Position numbers and translations under genes: made by a program
Notes under the pieces: model-generated
Seen by the model: the letters and a program-made list of their open reading frames with translations, nothing else
The model's database searches: none
Told to the model about the DNA's origin: nothing
DNA from: Actinotignum timonense
GTDB lineage: Bacteria > Actinomycetota > Actinomycetes > Actinomycetales > Actinomycetaceae
Length of the DNA: 64,000 nucleotides
NCBI RefSeq assembly: GCF_900155575.1
Contig: NZ_LT706966.1
Coordinates: 131,030-195,029, forward strand
Direction: 5' to 3'
Shown here: piece by piece, positions 52,783 through 61,201 of the stretch
Layout: each line of letters starts with the position of its first letter
Numbering within the stretch: position 1 is the first letter of the stretch

Positions 52783-53822
52783 ATATCGCCGTGCATTGGT
52801 CCGGCGCTCAGATCAGCCCGGAAGGAAAAATAGCCGGCCAGGATGCCGGCGCTACCCTGCTGCGCCGCCTCCTGCGCATTTTCCCGGATGCGGTGGTGCT
52901 TGACCCCAGCGGGGTTTCCGCCGAAGAGCTCGCCCCAGATACGGTGGTCATCACTATGGATGTGCATGATACCCCGGCCCTGTGGGCGCGCCTACGGGCC
53001 GCGGGCCGGGTGGCGGCCGGCCGGCCCGCCCCGCGGCTCATGAATTTTGTGTGGCTGCCGGTTTCCACCCTGGACAGCGCGGAGGAGATCGCCCCGGTGG
53101 CCCTCTCCTGCGCGCTCTTCCCCACCTTCGCCAATTCGGAGCGCACTGCCGGTGAGATCCGCGAGATGGTGAATAAGTGGACGGTGCCCCCGCTGGCCGG
53201 GAGGCTCAAGCTAGGCTGGGTGAATCTCGGTTTCCGCCTCGACCACGTGCAGGAGCGGCGCGAACCGGAGGTCCCGGTGGTGCTCTATCCCGCGATTTAC
53301 CTCTCGGCGCGCAAACGCCCCGATTTCTTCATGGATGTGCTCAGCCGGGTGCGCGAACTCATCCCGCTCACGGTGGAGATGCGTCTGCACGAAGCACACC
53401 TGGTTTCCGAGAAGGCCATGCGGTATTCGCGCCTGCCGTGGATGCACGTGGGGCCGCTGACCGATACCCGCACCTCGTATTACCAGGCCCTCGCCCACAC
53501 CACGGCCTTCCTGGCCACCGCCGCGGAGGAATCCTACGGGCTCTCCTACGTGGAGGCCCTGGGTGCCGGGGCACTCGGGGTGTTCCCGGATGTGCCCTGG
53601 GCCCGCGCGCTACTTCCGGAAAACTATCCCTTCCTCTATCCGGATGGCGATGAGGCGGCCGCGGCGGCCATGCTCACCCGGGTTCTCACCCGCACCGCGC
53701 AATGCCGGGCCGATCTGGATGCGGCCTGCGGCGGGAGTTTCCGCGAGTGGATCGCCGCGCATCACTCCGATGATGCGTTTGACCGCGAGATCGTGGCCGC
53801 GGTGCAGCGCTGGTTCGGGTAG
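52779..53822 (+). CDS. GT-B type glycosyltransferase (GT4-like)
   Basis: A 347-residue protein. The C-terminal half shows EESYGLSYVEALGAGALGVFPD, the EX7E nucleotide-sugar motif of GT4-type glycosyltransferases, in a Rossmann-like domain. The N-terminal half (MNIAVHWSGAQISPEG) is less conserved. The acceptor and donor are unknown; cytoplasmic location is expected. It starts in the ATGA overlap with hppA, so it is translationally coupled to it, though the functional link is unclear. It ends at a strong hairpin before the convergent aldolase gene. Confidence 0.75.
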   Translation: MNIAVHWSGAQISPEGKIAGQDAGATLLRRLLRIFPDAVVLDPSGVSAEELAPDTVVITMDVHDTPALWARLRAAGRVAAGRPAPRLMNFVWLPVSTLDSAEEIAPVALSCALFPTFANSERTAGEIREMVNKWTVPPLAGRLKLGWVNLGFRLDHVQERREPEVPVVLYPAIYLSARKRPDFFMDVLSRVRELIPLTVEMRLHEAHLVSEKAMRYSRLPWMHVGPLTDTRTSYYQALAHTTAFLATAAEESYGLSYVEALGAGALGVFPDVPWARALLPENYPFLYPDGDEAAAAAMLTRVLTRTAQCRADLDAACGGSFREWIAAHHSDDAFDREIVAAVQRWFG

Positions 53823-53922
53823 CGGCCCGCGTACTCTGCGTGACGCACAGTTTGCGTGGCGGCTCGCGCCACTTCCGCCACCAACGACACCGCTTCGCGT
53901 ATCGCCCACGAGCACATATAAC

Positions 53923-53961
53923 GACGGCGCCAGCAGGGCACATCCTTCTGCTGGCGCCGTC
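53923..53961. terminator. Bidirectional hairpin between convergent operons
   Basis: Arms 53923-53936 (GACGGCGCCAGCAG) and 53948-53961 pair perfectly over 14 bp with an 11-base loop. A weaker stem GGGGGCG/CGCCCCC follows at about 53972-54008. Lying between the glycosyltransferase stop and the DeoC stop, it should block read-through in both directions, although T-runs are absent. Confidence 0.7.
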
Positions 53962-54041
53962 ATCACGTTACGGCGGGGGCGGATTCTCGCACGCAGGTAC
54001 GCCCCCACCGGTGCTCGGGCTAGTTGCCCACAACGGTACGG

Positions 54042-54749
54042 CTACTCGCCGAGCACCACCGGCACGGAGCGGTAACCTACCCCGATGCGCTCTACGCCCA
54101 TATCGATGAGATCGAAGTAGTGGGCCTGGTCGCGCACATTGCCGGAGGCCTTGACCTTGGCCCGGCCGTCGGTCACCTCAATGAGATGCGCCATCACATC
54201 GCGCGCCCCGCCAACCGTGGGCCCGCCGGTGTAGAAACCGGTGGAGGTCTTCACGTAGTCACCGCCGGCGGCGATCACCGCTTCCACCCCGCCCTCGATG
54301 GCCTTCTTATCGAGAGCATCGGTTTCGAGGATCACCTTGGTGACCACGCCCGCCTCGCGGCACACCGCGATAGCCGGCTTGATTTCCTCGGCGGCCTGCT
54401 GCCACTTGCCTTCGCGCAGCAGCCCGTAGTTAATGACCAGGTCAAGATCTTGAATATCGCCGCGCGAGACGTACGCACGCGCCAGCATTTCTTTATCGGC
54501 TGCGGTGCCCTGCCCGAAGGGGAAATCGGCGACGACGCAGATTCCCACCCCGGTCCCGGGCAGCAAAGGTGCTACCACATCCAGGGCCCAGGGGTTGGTG
54601 CACAGCGTGGCACATTTGTAATTGATACCGGTATGCGCCAGTTCCACCACTTCCTCGGTGGTGAATTGCGGCTTGAGGATGGAGTAATCGATGTAGGAGG
54701 CGAGTTCGTCGCGCGTCATCTGAGCGGCTTTCTTCTCCGGCTGTGCCAT
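54042..54749 (-). CDS. deoC: DeoC-family deoxyribose-phosphate aldolase-like enzyme
   Basis: A 235-residue class I aldolase. K167 in DYVKTSTGF is the Schiff-base lysine, K200 in VKASGN the second lysine and D102/D103 the conserved acid. DeoC normally cuts 2-deoxyribose-5-phosphate to glyceraldehyde-3-phosphate and acetaldehyde. Here VKASGN replaces the usual VKASGG and the gene travels with a glycyl radical eliminase rather than nucleoside genes, so another deoxy-sugar phosphate is possible. AAAGGA before the ATG at 54749 sets the start. It is the last gene of the glycyl-radical operon. Confidence 0.85.
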   Translation of the reverse strand: MAQPEKKAAQMTRDELASYIDYSILKPQFTTEEVVELAHTGINYKCATLCTNPWALDVVAPLLPGTGVGICVVADFPFGQGTAADKEMLARAYVSRGDIQDLDLVINYGLLREGKWQQAAEEIKPAIAVCREAGVVTKVILETDALDKKAIEGGVEAVIAAGGDYVKTSTGFYTGGPTVGGARDVMAHLIEVTDGRAKVKASGNVRDQAHYFDLIDMGVERIGVGYRSVPVVLGE

Positions 54750-54780
54750 GATTATCCTTTCTTTCTGCCCTCGCGGGCGG

Positions 54781-55809
54781 TTATGCCATGGCCCGGCGGG
54801 CCATGTGGTTGGGGTGTGAAGACTCAGGTTGTACAGAATCAGATTCGGAAGAATCGGGTAGGGCGGATACATCCGCGTGGATCAAGGGAGTTTCGGGGAA
54901 CTCCGTGCTCATTCCGGCCGCGCGAATCCGAGCGCGGTACTCTTCCACCAGTTCATCCGCGGGTGTTTCGGTATGCGCGAAGGGATAGGTGCGGCCCAGC
55001 CCGGTGTACTTTCCGGTGCCGAGGCGGTGGAAAGGAAGCACGTCATAGTGGCGCACTCCCACCGAGCGTAGAAAGGCGATATTGGCGTCGATCTGGGCGC
55101 TGGCCATCGTGACGTCCGGGATAAGCGGGGTGCGCACCATCGTGCTCGCCCCGTGGTGTTCCCCGAGATAGGAAATTGTTTCGAGAATCCTGGCGTTGCC
55201 TCCTCCGGTTGCACGCTGGTGTGCGTCGTCGTCCAGTAATTTGAGATCGCAAATAAAAAGGTCCATATGCGGTTCGACCAGCTGGATGGCGCGCAGCCGC
55301 ACATTCCCGCAGGTCTCCACCGCGGTGGTGATGCCGCGCCGGTGGAGTTCTTCGCAGGCCTGCGCCACGAATTGGGCTTGCAGGAGCGGCTCGCCGCCGG
55401 AGAAAGTCACTCCCCCACCGCTGCGGTCGAAGAAGAGTTTGTCGCGGGCGGCTTCTTCCACCAGATCGTCCACGGTGCGGCGCTGGCCGTATACGCTCAG
55501 CGCCCCGGTAGGGCAGCTTTCGGCCCATTCGAGGTTCGCGGGCTTGATTTTCTCCCGGTGGAGCACCACCGTGCCTTCGGGGCCGCGCGTCACTTCACCG
55601 TTCTCGGCCAGGTCGATGCAGATCCCGCAGTCGATGCATTTATCGGGAGCGAACATGACTTCGCGGAAACCGTTGATCGATTCCGGGTTGGCGCACCACC
55701 CGCAGGCCAGCGAGCAGCCCTTGAGGAAGATGACGGTGCGGATGCCCGGGCCGTCGTGGATCGAATACCGCTGCACGTTGAAAACCGTGGCGAGGCGAAC
55801 GCGGGACAT
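54781..55809 (-). CDS. Glycyl radical enzyme activating enzyme
   Basis: A 342-residue radical SAM activase. KGCSLACGWCANPE carries the CxxxCxxC cluster site. An inserted ferredoxin-like segment (CIDCGICID and SCPTGAL) holds one further four-iron cluster, and TFSGGEPLLQ is the GGE motif. It should generate the glycyl radical on the adjacent eliminase, whose start lies 115 bp upstream. AAAGGAG before the ATG at 55809 fixes the start; the open frame to 56100 is antisense-free but overlaps the GRE gene. The acidic C-terminus is unusual. Confidence 0.9.
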   Translation of the reverse strand: MSRVRLATVFNVQRYSIHDGPGIRTVIFLKGCSLACGWCANPESINGFREVMFAPDKCIDCGICIDLAENGEVTRGPEGTVVLHREKIKPANLEWAESCPTGALSVYGQRRTVDDLVEEAARDKLFFDRSGGGVTFSGGEPLLQAQFVAQACEELHRRGITTAVETCGNVRLRAIQLVEPHMDLFICDLKLLDDDAHQRATGGGNARILETISYLGEHHGASTMVRTPLIPDVTMASAQIDANIAFLRSVGVRHYDVLPFHRLGTGKYTGLGRTYPFAHTETPADELVEEYRARIRAAGMSTEFPETPLIHADVSALPDSSESDSVQPESSHPNHMARRAMA

Positions 55810-55924
55810 CTGCACTCCTTTCTTCCTATCGGGGTCTGCTGAGGGCTGCTGCGCGGGAACTTGCTCGGAGCTTGCGCTGGAACTTGCTCGGGACTCTGCT
55901 CGAGGCTCGTTGCCTCGGCTGGGG

Positions 55925-58336
55925 CTACAACTCTTGAACCGTGCGCGAAATAATTTCGTCCTGGATTTCACGGTCCAGCTCCACGAAGAAGGCCGAATAT
56001 CCGGCCACCCGCACCACCAGCCCGCGGTATTTCTCCGGTTCGCGCTGCGCGGCCCGCAGGGTTTCCCCGGAGAGAATATTGAATTGGATATGCATCCCAC
56101 CCATCACGAAATAGGCGCGGATAAGGTCAATGAGCTTCTGGCGATCCGCCGGCTTCTTGAGCATGGCAGGAACAAATTTCATATTGAGATTCACCCCGTT
56201 GATGGCCGCGGAATGATCCCAGCTCGCCACGGAGGAAACCACCGCCGTGGGCCCATTGGTATCCATCCCGTGCTTGGGGGAAATCCCGCCGTCACCCAGC
56301 GGGGTGCCCGCGGCACGCCCGGAAGGCAAGGCCCCTACCTGCCGGCCCAGCGGGGTATTCGAGGAGAGGGAGAACAGCCCGGGGATGAAATAGCCGCCGT
56401 GCGGGGAGCGGAAGCGGTATACCGAATCGGTGTATTGCGAGGTCACGAATTGGGCCAGGTCATCCACCCGGGTGAGGTCGTTACCGTATTTGGCCACGTT
56501 GAGGCAGCGATGCTGGATCACTTCGTCGGCGAAATCGGAGGCGGTGGCCTCCAGCAGCTGTGCCGCGGTCATCACCTTGCGTTCGAAAACAAGTTCGCGG
56601 ATAACTTCCAGGGAGTCCACCACGTCCGGAAGGCCCACCCCGTTCACCCCGGTGGCGTCATAGACCGCGCCGCCCTCGGTGCAATCGCGCCCGCTTTCCA
56701 GGCAACCATCGAGCACGGTGGAGCAATAAATATGGGGTGTTTCGCGGGCGTGGAGCAGCTCGATGGTATTGAGGGTGGAGACCATCATTTCCACGAAGTA
56801 ATCCACCTGCGCGGCATAGGCACGCTGCACCTGCGCAAAACTCTGCATTTGGGTGAAGTCCCCGGTGTGGGGGCCCAGCTGTTCCCCGCTCATGGGGCAG
56901 CGCCCGTCATGAAGGGCCAGCTCCAGGCATTTCGCCAGGTTGAAGTGGCAAGAATTGGTGCGCCCCATTGTATTCCCCTGCCCGGTGGGTTCCACACAGC
57001 CCACAATCGCCCAATCTCGGGCATCTTTCAGACTCATATGGCGGTGCTCAACAAGGCCGGGAATAATCACGTCGTCGTTGAAGAAAGGATCCTTCCCGCC
57101 TTCGTTTTCCACGAGGATGCGCAGCACCCGGTCGAGGAAAGCGTCGGGAGTTTTATGCGAGACGCGAATGGAAACATTCGGTTCGGAATTGAAGACCGCC
57201 TGTTCGGCATCCAGGCACATATAGGAAAGCTCGTTCACGGCATCTTCCCCATTTTCATCCACGCCGCCCAGGGTGAGGGCCACCGAGGTGGAGAAACCAC
57301 CGTTATTGCGCGCCGAAGAATAGGTGCAGGCCTTGATGATATCGATGTGTTTGACCCACAGCGCATCAAGAATTGTTTGGGCTTCCGCGCGGCTCAGGCG
57401 CCCGGAATCCAGGTCGGCGCGCAGGTAGGGGTAGCAGTACTGGTCAAAACGCCCGGCGGAAATGGCCGAGCCGTTCTGGCTGCAATAGTCAATGAGCATC
57501 ACGAACCAGTAGGCCTGGCAGGCCTCCCAGAACGTGCGCGCGGGGCGGTAGGGTACCTGCCGGCAATTCTCCGCGATGGCTCGCAATTCGGCGGCCCGCC
57601 CGGGATCCACGGAGTCGGCCGCCATGCGCTCGGCCAGCTCCGCGAAACGCTGCTGGAAAATACGCACGGCATCCACCACGATAAGCACCGCTTCGTAAAA
57701 AACGCGCTTATCAGAATAATTCGCGTCCCCGCGGGAAAGCTCCGCCAAGCGCGTGCGCGCCTCGTTTTCCACCGCGATGAAGCCGCCTTCGATAATGCGC
57801 CGCACATTGGGGATATAGTGCCCGTAGCCGGAGCGCGCCCGCGAGCGAGTATCGAAGGGGCGATTATCGGCGGAAAGCACCCGGTTGGTTTCCTCGTCGA
57901 GGAGGTGGCGGGCCAGGTCCTCATTGGAGCGATTCACCCAGTAGGGATAAATCTCGTCCAATAATTCGCGTTTTTGTTCCGGGCTGACCTGGAGGGTATC
58001 GACTTTGCGCACCGGCATAAGGTCGAGTTCCTTTTCGGAAAGCGGCCCGAATTCGGGGAACAGCGGGGCCGAGCGCGGTTTCGAGCCGTGGTTACCCACG
58101 ATGAGTTCTGCGTCGTCGATAAAAATACTCATCTGAGCGAGGGTGTCGCGCAGGGCCTTGGCGCGCCGGATCACGGCCGGTTCGCCTTCGCTCTCGCGGT
58201 AGGACTGCGTGACGATACGGGCGCGTTCCGTGCAGATGGCCGGCACGGCCGCGCGCATGCGTTCGTTGAGGAACGCGGTGCGCTCGGGAGCCAGAAAACT
58301 CAAGGTCGCTTCGCGGGCGGGTACGGTGCTTGTCAT
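55925..58336 (-). CDS. Glycyl radical eliminase/dehydratase of unknown substrate
   Basis: An 803-residue glycyl radical enzyme. C447 and E449 in VGCVEPTG are the thiyl-radical cysteine and general base of the eliminase subgroup (glycerol/propanediol dehydratase, CutC, HypD and relatives), not the Cys-Cys of pyruvate formate-lyase. G779 in VRVAGYSAFF is the radical site. It should remove water or another leaving group next to a hydroxyl carbon. The neighbours (PfkB kinase, DeoC-type aldolase, DeoR regulator) suggest a phosphorylated polyol or anhydro-sugar substrate. It overlaps the YczE-type gene stop by 4 bp. Confidence 0.9.
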   Translation of the reverse strand: MTSTVPAREATLSFLAPERTAFLNERMRAAVPAICTERARIVTQSYRESEGEPAVIRRAKALRDTLAQMSIFIDDAELIVGNHGSKPRSAPLFPEFGPLSEKELDLMPVRKVDTLQVSPEQKRELLDEIYPYWVNRSNEDLARHLLDEETNRVLSADNRPFDTRSRARSGYGHYIPNVRRIIEGGFIAVENEARTRLAELSRGDANYSDKRVFYEAVLIVVDAVRIFQQRFAELAERMAADSVDPGRAAELRAIAENCRQVPYRPARTFWEACQAYWFVMLIDYCSQNGSAISAGRFDQYCYPYLRADLDSGRLSRAEAQTILDALWVKHIDIIKACTYSSARNNGGFSTSVALTLGGVDENGEDAVNELSYMCLDAEQAVFNSEPNVSIRVSHKTPDAFLDRVLRILVENEGGKDPFFNDDVIIPGLVEHRHMSLKDARDWAIVGCVEPTGQGNTMGRTNSCHFNLAKCLELALHDGRCPMSGEQLGPHTGDFTQMQSFAQVQRAYAAQVDYFVEMMVSTLNTIELLHARETPHIYCSTVLDGCLESGRDCTEGGAVYDATGVNGVGLPDVVDSLEVIRELVFERKVMTAAQLLEATASDFADEVIQHRCLNVAKYGNDLTRVDDLAQFVTSQYTDSVYRFRSPHGGYFIPGLFSLSSNTPLGRQVGALPSGRAAGTPLGDGGISPKHGMDTNGPTAVVSSVASWDHSAAINGVNLNMKFVPAMLKKPADRQKLIDLIRAYFVMGGMHIQFNILSGETLRAAQREPEKYRGLVVRVAGYSAFFVELDREIQDEIISRTVQEL

Positions 58337-59097
58337 GATGCGCTCCTTTGATGAAGAACAGCGGATGTGTGTGAAAATTCTGCGGCGGGTTCCGGTTGTG
58401 CTTGTGCGTGCGTGGTGAGGGGCGACGGCGCTCCTACCAGCTTTCCGGCAACCGTGCGGTTGAAGAAATCAACGACGACGCCGATGCCGACCACCATGAC
58501 CACGGTTCCCACCCCGATCACGCCGCCACTCAGATCGAAGCGGAAGAGCAGGAGGGCGATGATGATCACGGTGAAATCCTGGGCGATGCGGAAGAAACGG
58601 TAGGAACGCTGCGGGAAGCGGCGCACCAGTACCGCGGCGATGCCGTCCGCGGCGCCCTGCCCGAGATCCGGGGTGATGTAGAGGGAAAGCCCGAAGGCGA
58701 ACAGCAGCAGGCCTACCGCCAGGTGGATGAGCATTCCGGGTACCGAGTAGGTGAAAACGTAGATGGAATCCAGGACCTTGGTAAATTCGGTGACGAGCAC
58801 CCCGACCAGGGTGAAATTGAGGACGGTACCCAACCCGAAGATTTTACGGTCGAAGGGGATAATGATCGCGAGCAAGGCGATATTGACGAGCGGCACCACC
58901 CAGGAGAAGGACAGCCCGGTCACGTAACTCACGCCCTGGAGCATAGCGGTGAAGGGATCCACGCCGGCGTGGCCTTTGAGGGCCACCGTGATTCCCATTG
59001 AGGTGATGATGACGCCGAGCAGGCAGACCAGGCAGCGGCGCAGCAGGCTACCGGGGCGCAACGTCCATTCGCGGGCGGAGAAGAATGTATCACGCAT
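58333..59097 (-). CDS. YczE/YitT-like membrane protein, copy 1
   Basis: A 254-residue membrane protein with five or six helices and a hydrophilic C-terminus. ALKGHAGVDPFTAMLQGVS and GLSLYITPDLGQGAADGI are conserved motifs of the YczE/YyaS/YitT group. It begins 2 bp after the kinase stop and ends overlapping the GRE start. A close paralogue lies at 61202-61936. These proteins may transport the pathway substrate, as no other transporter is encoded in this cluster. Confidence 0.85.
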   Translation of the reverse strand: MRDTFFSAREWTLRPGSLLRRCLVCLLGVIITSMGITVALKGHAGVDPFTAMLQGVSYVTGLSFSWVVPLVNIALLAIIIPFDRKIFGLGTVLNFTLVGVLVTEFTKVLDSIYVFTYSVPGMLIHLAVGLLLFAFGLSLYITPDLGQGAADGIAAVLVRRFPQRSYRFFRIAQDFTVIIIALLLFRFDLSGGVIGVGTVVMVVGIGVVVDFFNRTVAGKLVGAPSPLTTHAQAQPEPAAEFSHTSAVLHQRSAS

Positions 59098-59099
59098 GC

Positions 59100-60086
59100 T
59101 TAGGCCACCTTCGTTTCTGCGCAGGAGTTGAGCTGATCTAACTCGTCGAGGAGCTCCGCAACGTCGGCCGCGGTGGGCATCGAGGGGATAGCTCCGAGCG
59201 TTTGGGTGGCAATACCGGCGGCTACATTGGCATATTCCACGCTGGCCCGCAGGGCGTCGTCGTTAATCTTTTCGATACCACCGTGGCTATCCAGCTGCGC
59301 GAGGAGGGCGCCCATGAGGGTGTCCCCCGCCCCGGTGGTATCGACCACGGAGCTGTAAACGGCGGGGATTTCCCCGTAGGCGGAGCGGGTAGCGTAGGCC
59401 ACCCCGAGGTGGTCGGCGGTCATGACCACCAGCTTCGGGCCGCGCGCGAGGATATCCGCGGCAACATCCTTGAGATTGTCACTCCCGAAGAGAATGCGGA
59501 AATCTTCGCGGGAGCCCTTGACGATCTGGAATTCCGGGAGCAGTGGCAGCAGCAGGCTCCGGTAGTTTTCTTCCGATCCGTAGAGGGCCAGGCGGTAATT
59601 GAAATCAATGGACATGGGCACGCCCGCGGCCCGCGCGGTATCAATGAGTTTGCGCGAGGTGGCGTTGAGCGGTTCGTGCGCGAAATTTACGCCGGAAATA
59701 TAGAGCATGCGGGTGCGCAGCAGCTGGCGGGCGCATTCATCCGTGATGACGAGCTCCGGGTAAGCGCTGCCCTGGATGGCGAAAGTAAAACTCCGGTCGC
59801 CGTTATCGAGGGAAATAAAATTGTGGGAGGTGCAGGCTCCGTAGCTGGTATTGAGCAGGCTGGTATCCACGCCGCTACCGTCCAGGACTTCCCGGGCGTA
59901 CTGGCCCATGAAGTCATCTCCCAGGCATCCGACCAGCAGGGTATCCAGGCCCAGCCGGGCCGCGGCGACGGCGCAATTCGCGCCGGTACCTCCTACATTT
60001 GCTTCGAAAGCGAATTTCGAGGCTCCGGTTCCGATGATCGGGGAGAAGTCGGTAACAATGTCCCCCACGCATGTCAATCCTCGCAC
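59100..60086 (-). CDS. PfkB-family sugar kinase
   Basis: A 328-residue ribokinase-type kinase. GGTGANCAVAAARLG is the N-terminal PfkB motif and VDTTGAGDTLMGAL the C-terminal one with the catalytic Asp. It should phosphorylate a sugar or polyol, supplying the substrate of the glycyl radical enzyme in the same operon. AAGGAGGAG is four bases before the GTG at 60086 and favours it; an ATG at 60125 is a weaker alternative. It is the first gene of the operon, divergent from the DeoR regulator. Confidence 0.9.
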   Translation of the reverse strand: MRGLTCVGDIVTDFSPIIGTGASKFAFEANVGGTGANCAVAAARLGLDTLLVGCLGDDFMGQYAREVLDGSGVDTSLLNTSYGACTSHNFISLDNGDRSFTFAIQGSAYPELVITDECARQLLRTRMLYISGVNFAHEPLNATSRKLIDTARAAGVPMSIDFNYRLALYGSEENYRSLLLPLLPEFQIVKGSREDFRILFGSDNLKDVAADILARGPKLVVMTADHLGVAYATRSAYGEIPAVYSSVVDTTGAGDTLMGALLAQLDSHGGIEKINDDALRASVEYANVAAGIATQTLGAIPSMPTAADVAELLDELDQLNSCAETKVA

Positions 60087-60401
60087 TGTGCTCCTCCTTG
60101 AGCGTCGCGGCTGTTTCGTGGTCATTGGTATTAACCTACGTTCTCAGGGCGCGAGATTCGACAGTTTTCCGCGGAATTTCAAGGAAAAATCCGCAGGCTT
60201 CGGAGCGAATTTTCGCGGGCGCGGTGGGAATATTTTCAGGTGTTTTCTCACGTGGTTTCTCACGCGGTTTTCTCGGGTGCTACCGGCGCGTTTTCGCACG
60301 GGTGGTGGACGCGTTCCGCACACCTTTCCCGCGCTTTCCCGCGACACGGCGCCGGCGGGCATATCCCCTGAGCTGGCCGAGCGCTTTGGTACTCTCAAAA
60401 T
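60087..60401. promoter_or_regulatory. Divergent control region with tandem TTTTCTCACGYGG repeats
   Basis: This 315-bp gap separates the kinase and the DeoR gene. Units 60242-60254, 60255-60266 and 60267-60279 are near-copies of GTTTTCTCACGTG, and a related ATTTTCAGGTG precedes them. They are placed like DeoR-family operators, which are often tandem direct repeats. Nothing gene-like is visible; the open frames here are composition effects. Confidence 0.5.
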
Positions 60402-61193
60402 ATGGCAACGAAGCAATCCCTGAGCGAAGGCCCCTCGCGCTTGAGTGCGATCCGGGAGATTCTCACCGCAACCGGCCCGATGGCCGTCAAAGAGCTGGCG
60501 CGTCGCCTGGGATATTCCCTCTCCACGATCTATCGGGATGTTGCCGAGCTCCAGGCACACGGGGAAGTGGTGCTGGCCCGCGGGCTGATTGTGCCGCAGC
60601 GTTCGGTGGCTACCGAGATTCCGCCGGAGGTGCGCGCGCATGTCAATTGGGATGCCAAGCAGGCCATGTGCGAAAAGGCCCTCGAGCTTATTAGCCCGGA
60701 TATGACCCTCATTCTGGATGATTCTTCTTCGATTATCCCGCTGCTGGGCATGCTCCACACCCGGGTGCCGCTCACGGTGATCACGAATTCGCATCTGGTG
60801 GCCCAGCACCTGGAGGGCGTGGCCGGCATCCAGATTTATCTGCTGGGCGGGCTGTATTACACCTGGTTATCGTCTTGTCACGGAGCGATGACCGTCACGG
60901 CGCTGCGCCATATCGAAGCGGATATGTGTTTGCTTTCCACCGTGGGGATGACGGCCCGGGGCCTCACGAATCCTTACGAGTACACCGCGCAAACGAAAAT
61001 TGCGATGATGCAGGCGGCGGAAACCTCGGTGGTGCTCATGGATCACAGCAAATTCGGGCGCCGCACCATGTATTCCATTGCCGCGCTTGATGAGATCCCG
61101 ATTCTTATTACGGATATTGCGCCGCCGGGCGAACCGAGCGCTGCGGAGCTTGCGGCCGCCGGGGTGGAGACGATTATTGCCACCGCACCCTGA
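60402..61193 (+). CDS. DeoR-family transcriptional regulator
   Basis: A 263-residue regulator. Residues about 12-65 form the DeoR HTH (MAVKELARRLGYSLSTIYRDVAEL), and the rest is the phosphosugar-sensing DeoRC domain (LILDDSSS, LTVITNSHLVA, STVGMTARGL, LMDHSKFGR). Such regulators sense sugar phosphates of the pathway they control. No ribosome site is visible before the ATG, so a leaderless or weakly translated message is possible. It is divergent from the kinase-GRE operon and convergent with the second YczE-type gene. Confidence 0.9.
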   Translation: MATKQSLSEGPSRLSAIREILTATGPMAVKELARRLGYSLSTIYRDVAELQAHGEVVLARGLIVPQRSVATEIPPEVRAHVNWDAKQAMCEKALELISPDMTLILDDSSSIIPLLGMLHTRVPLTVITNSHLVAQHLEGVAGIQIYLLGGLYYTWLSSCHGAMTVTALRHIEADMCLLSTVGMTARGLTNPYEYTAQTKIAMMQAAETSVVLMDHSKFGRRTMYSIAALDEIPILITDIAPPGEPSAAELAAAGVETIIATAP

Positions 61194-61201
61194 GACCCGC
61201 T

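Noticed and set aside
55810-55924. Repeats of GGAACTTGCTCGG between activase and GRE genes
   Set aside because: Two short copies only, with no palindrome or clear role; likely a minor local duplication.
55196-57964. A 922-residue open frame on the plus strand across the GRE and activase genes
   Set aside because: It is antisense to two well-supported radical enzymes and shows a His/Gly/Pro-rich shadow composition.
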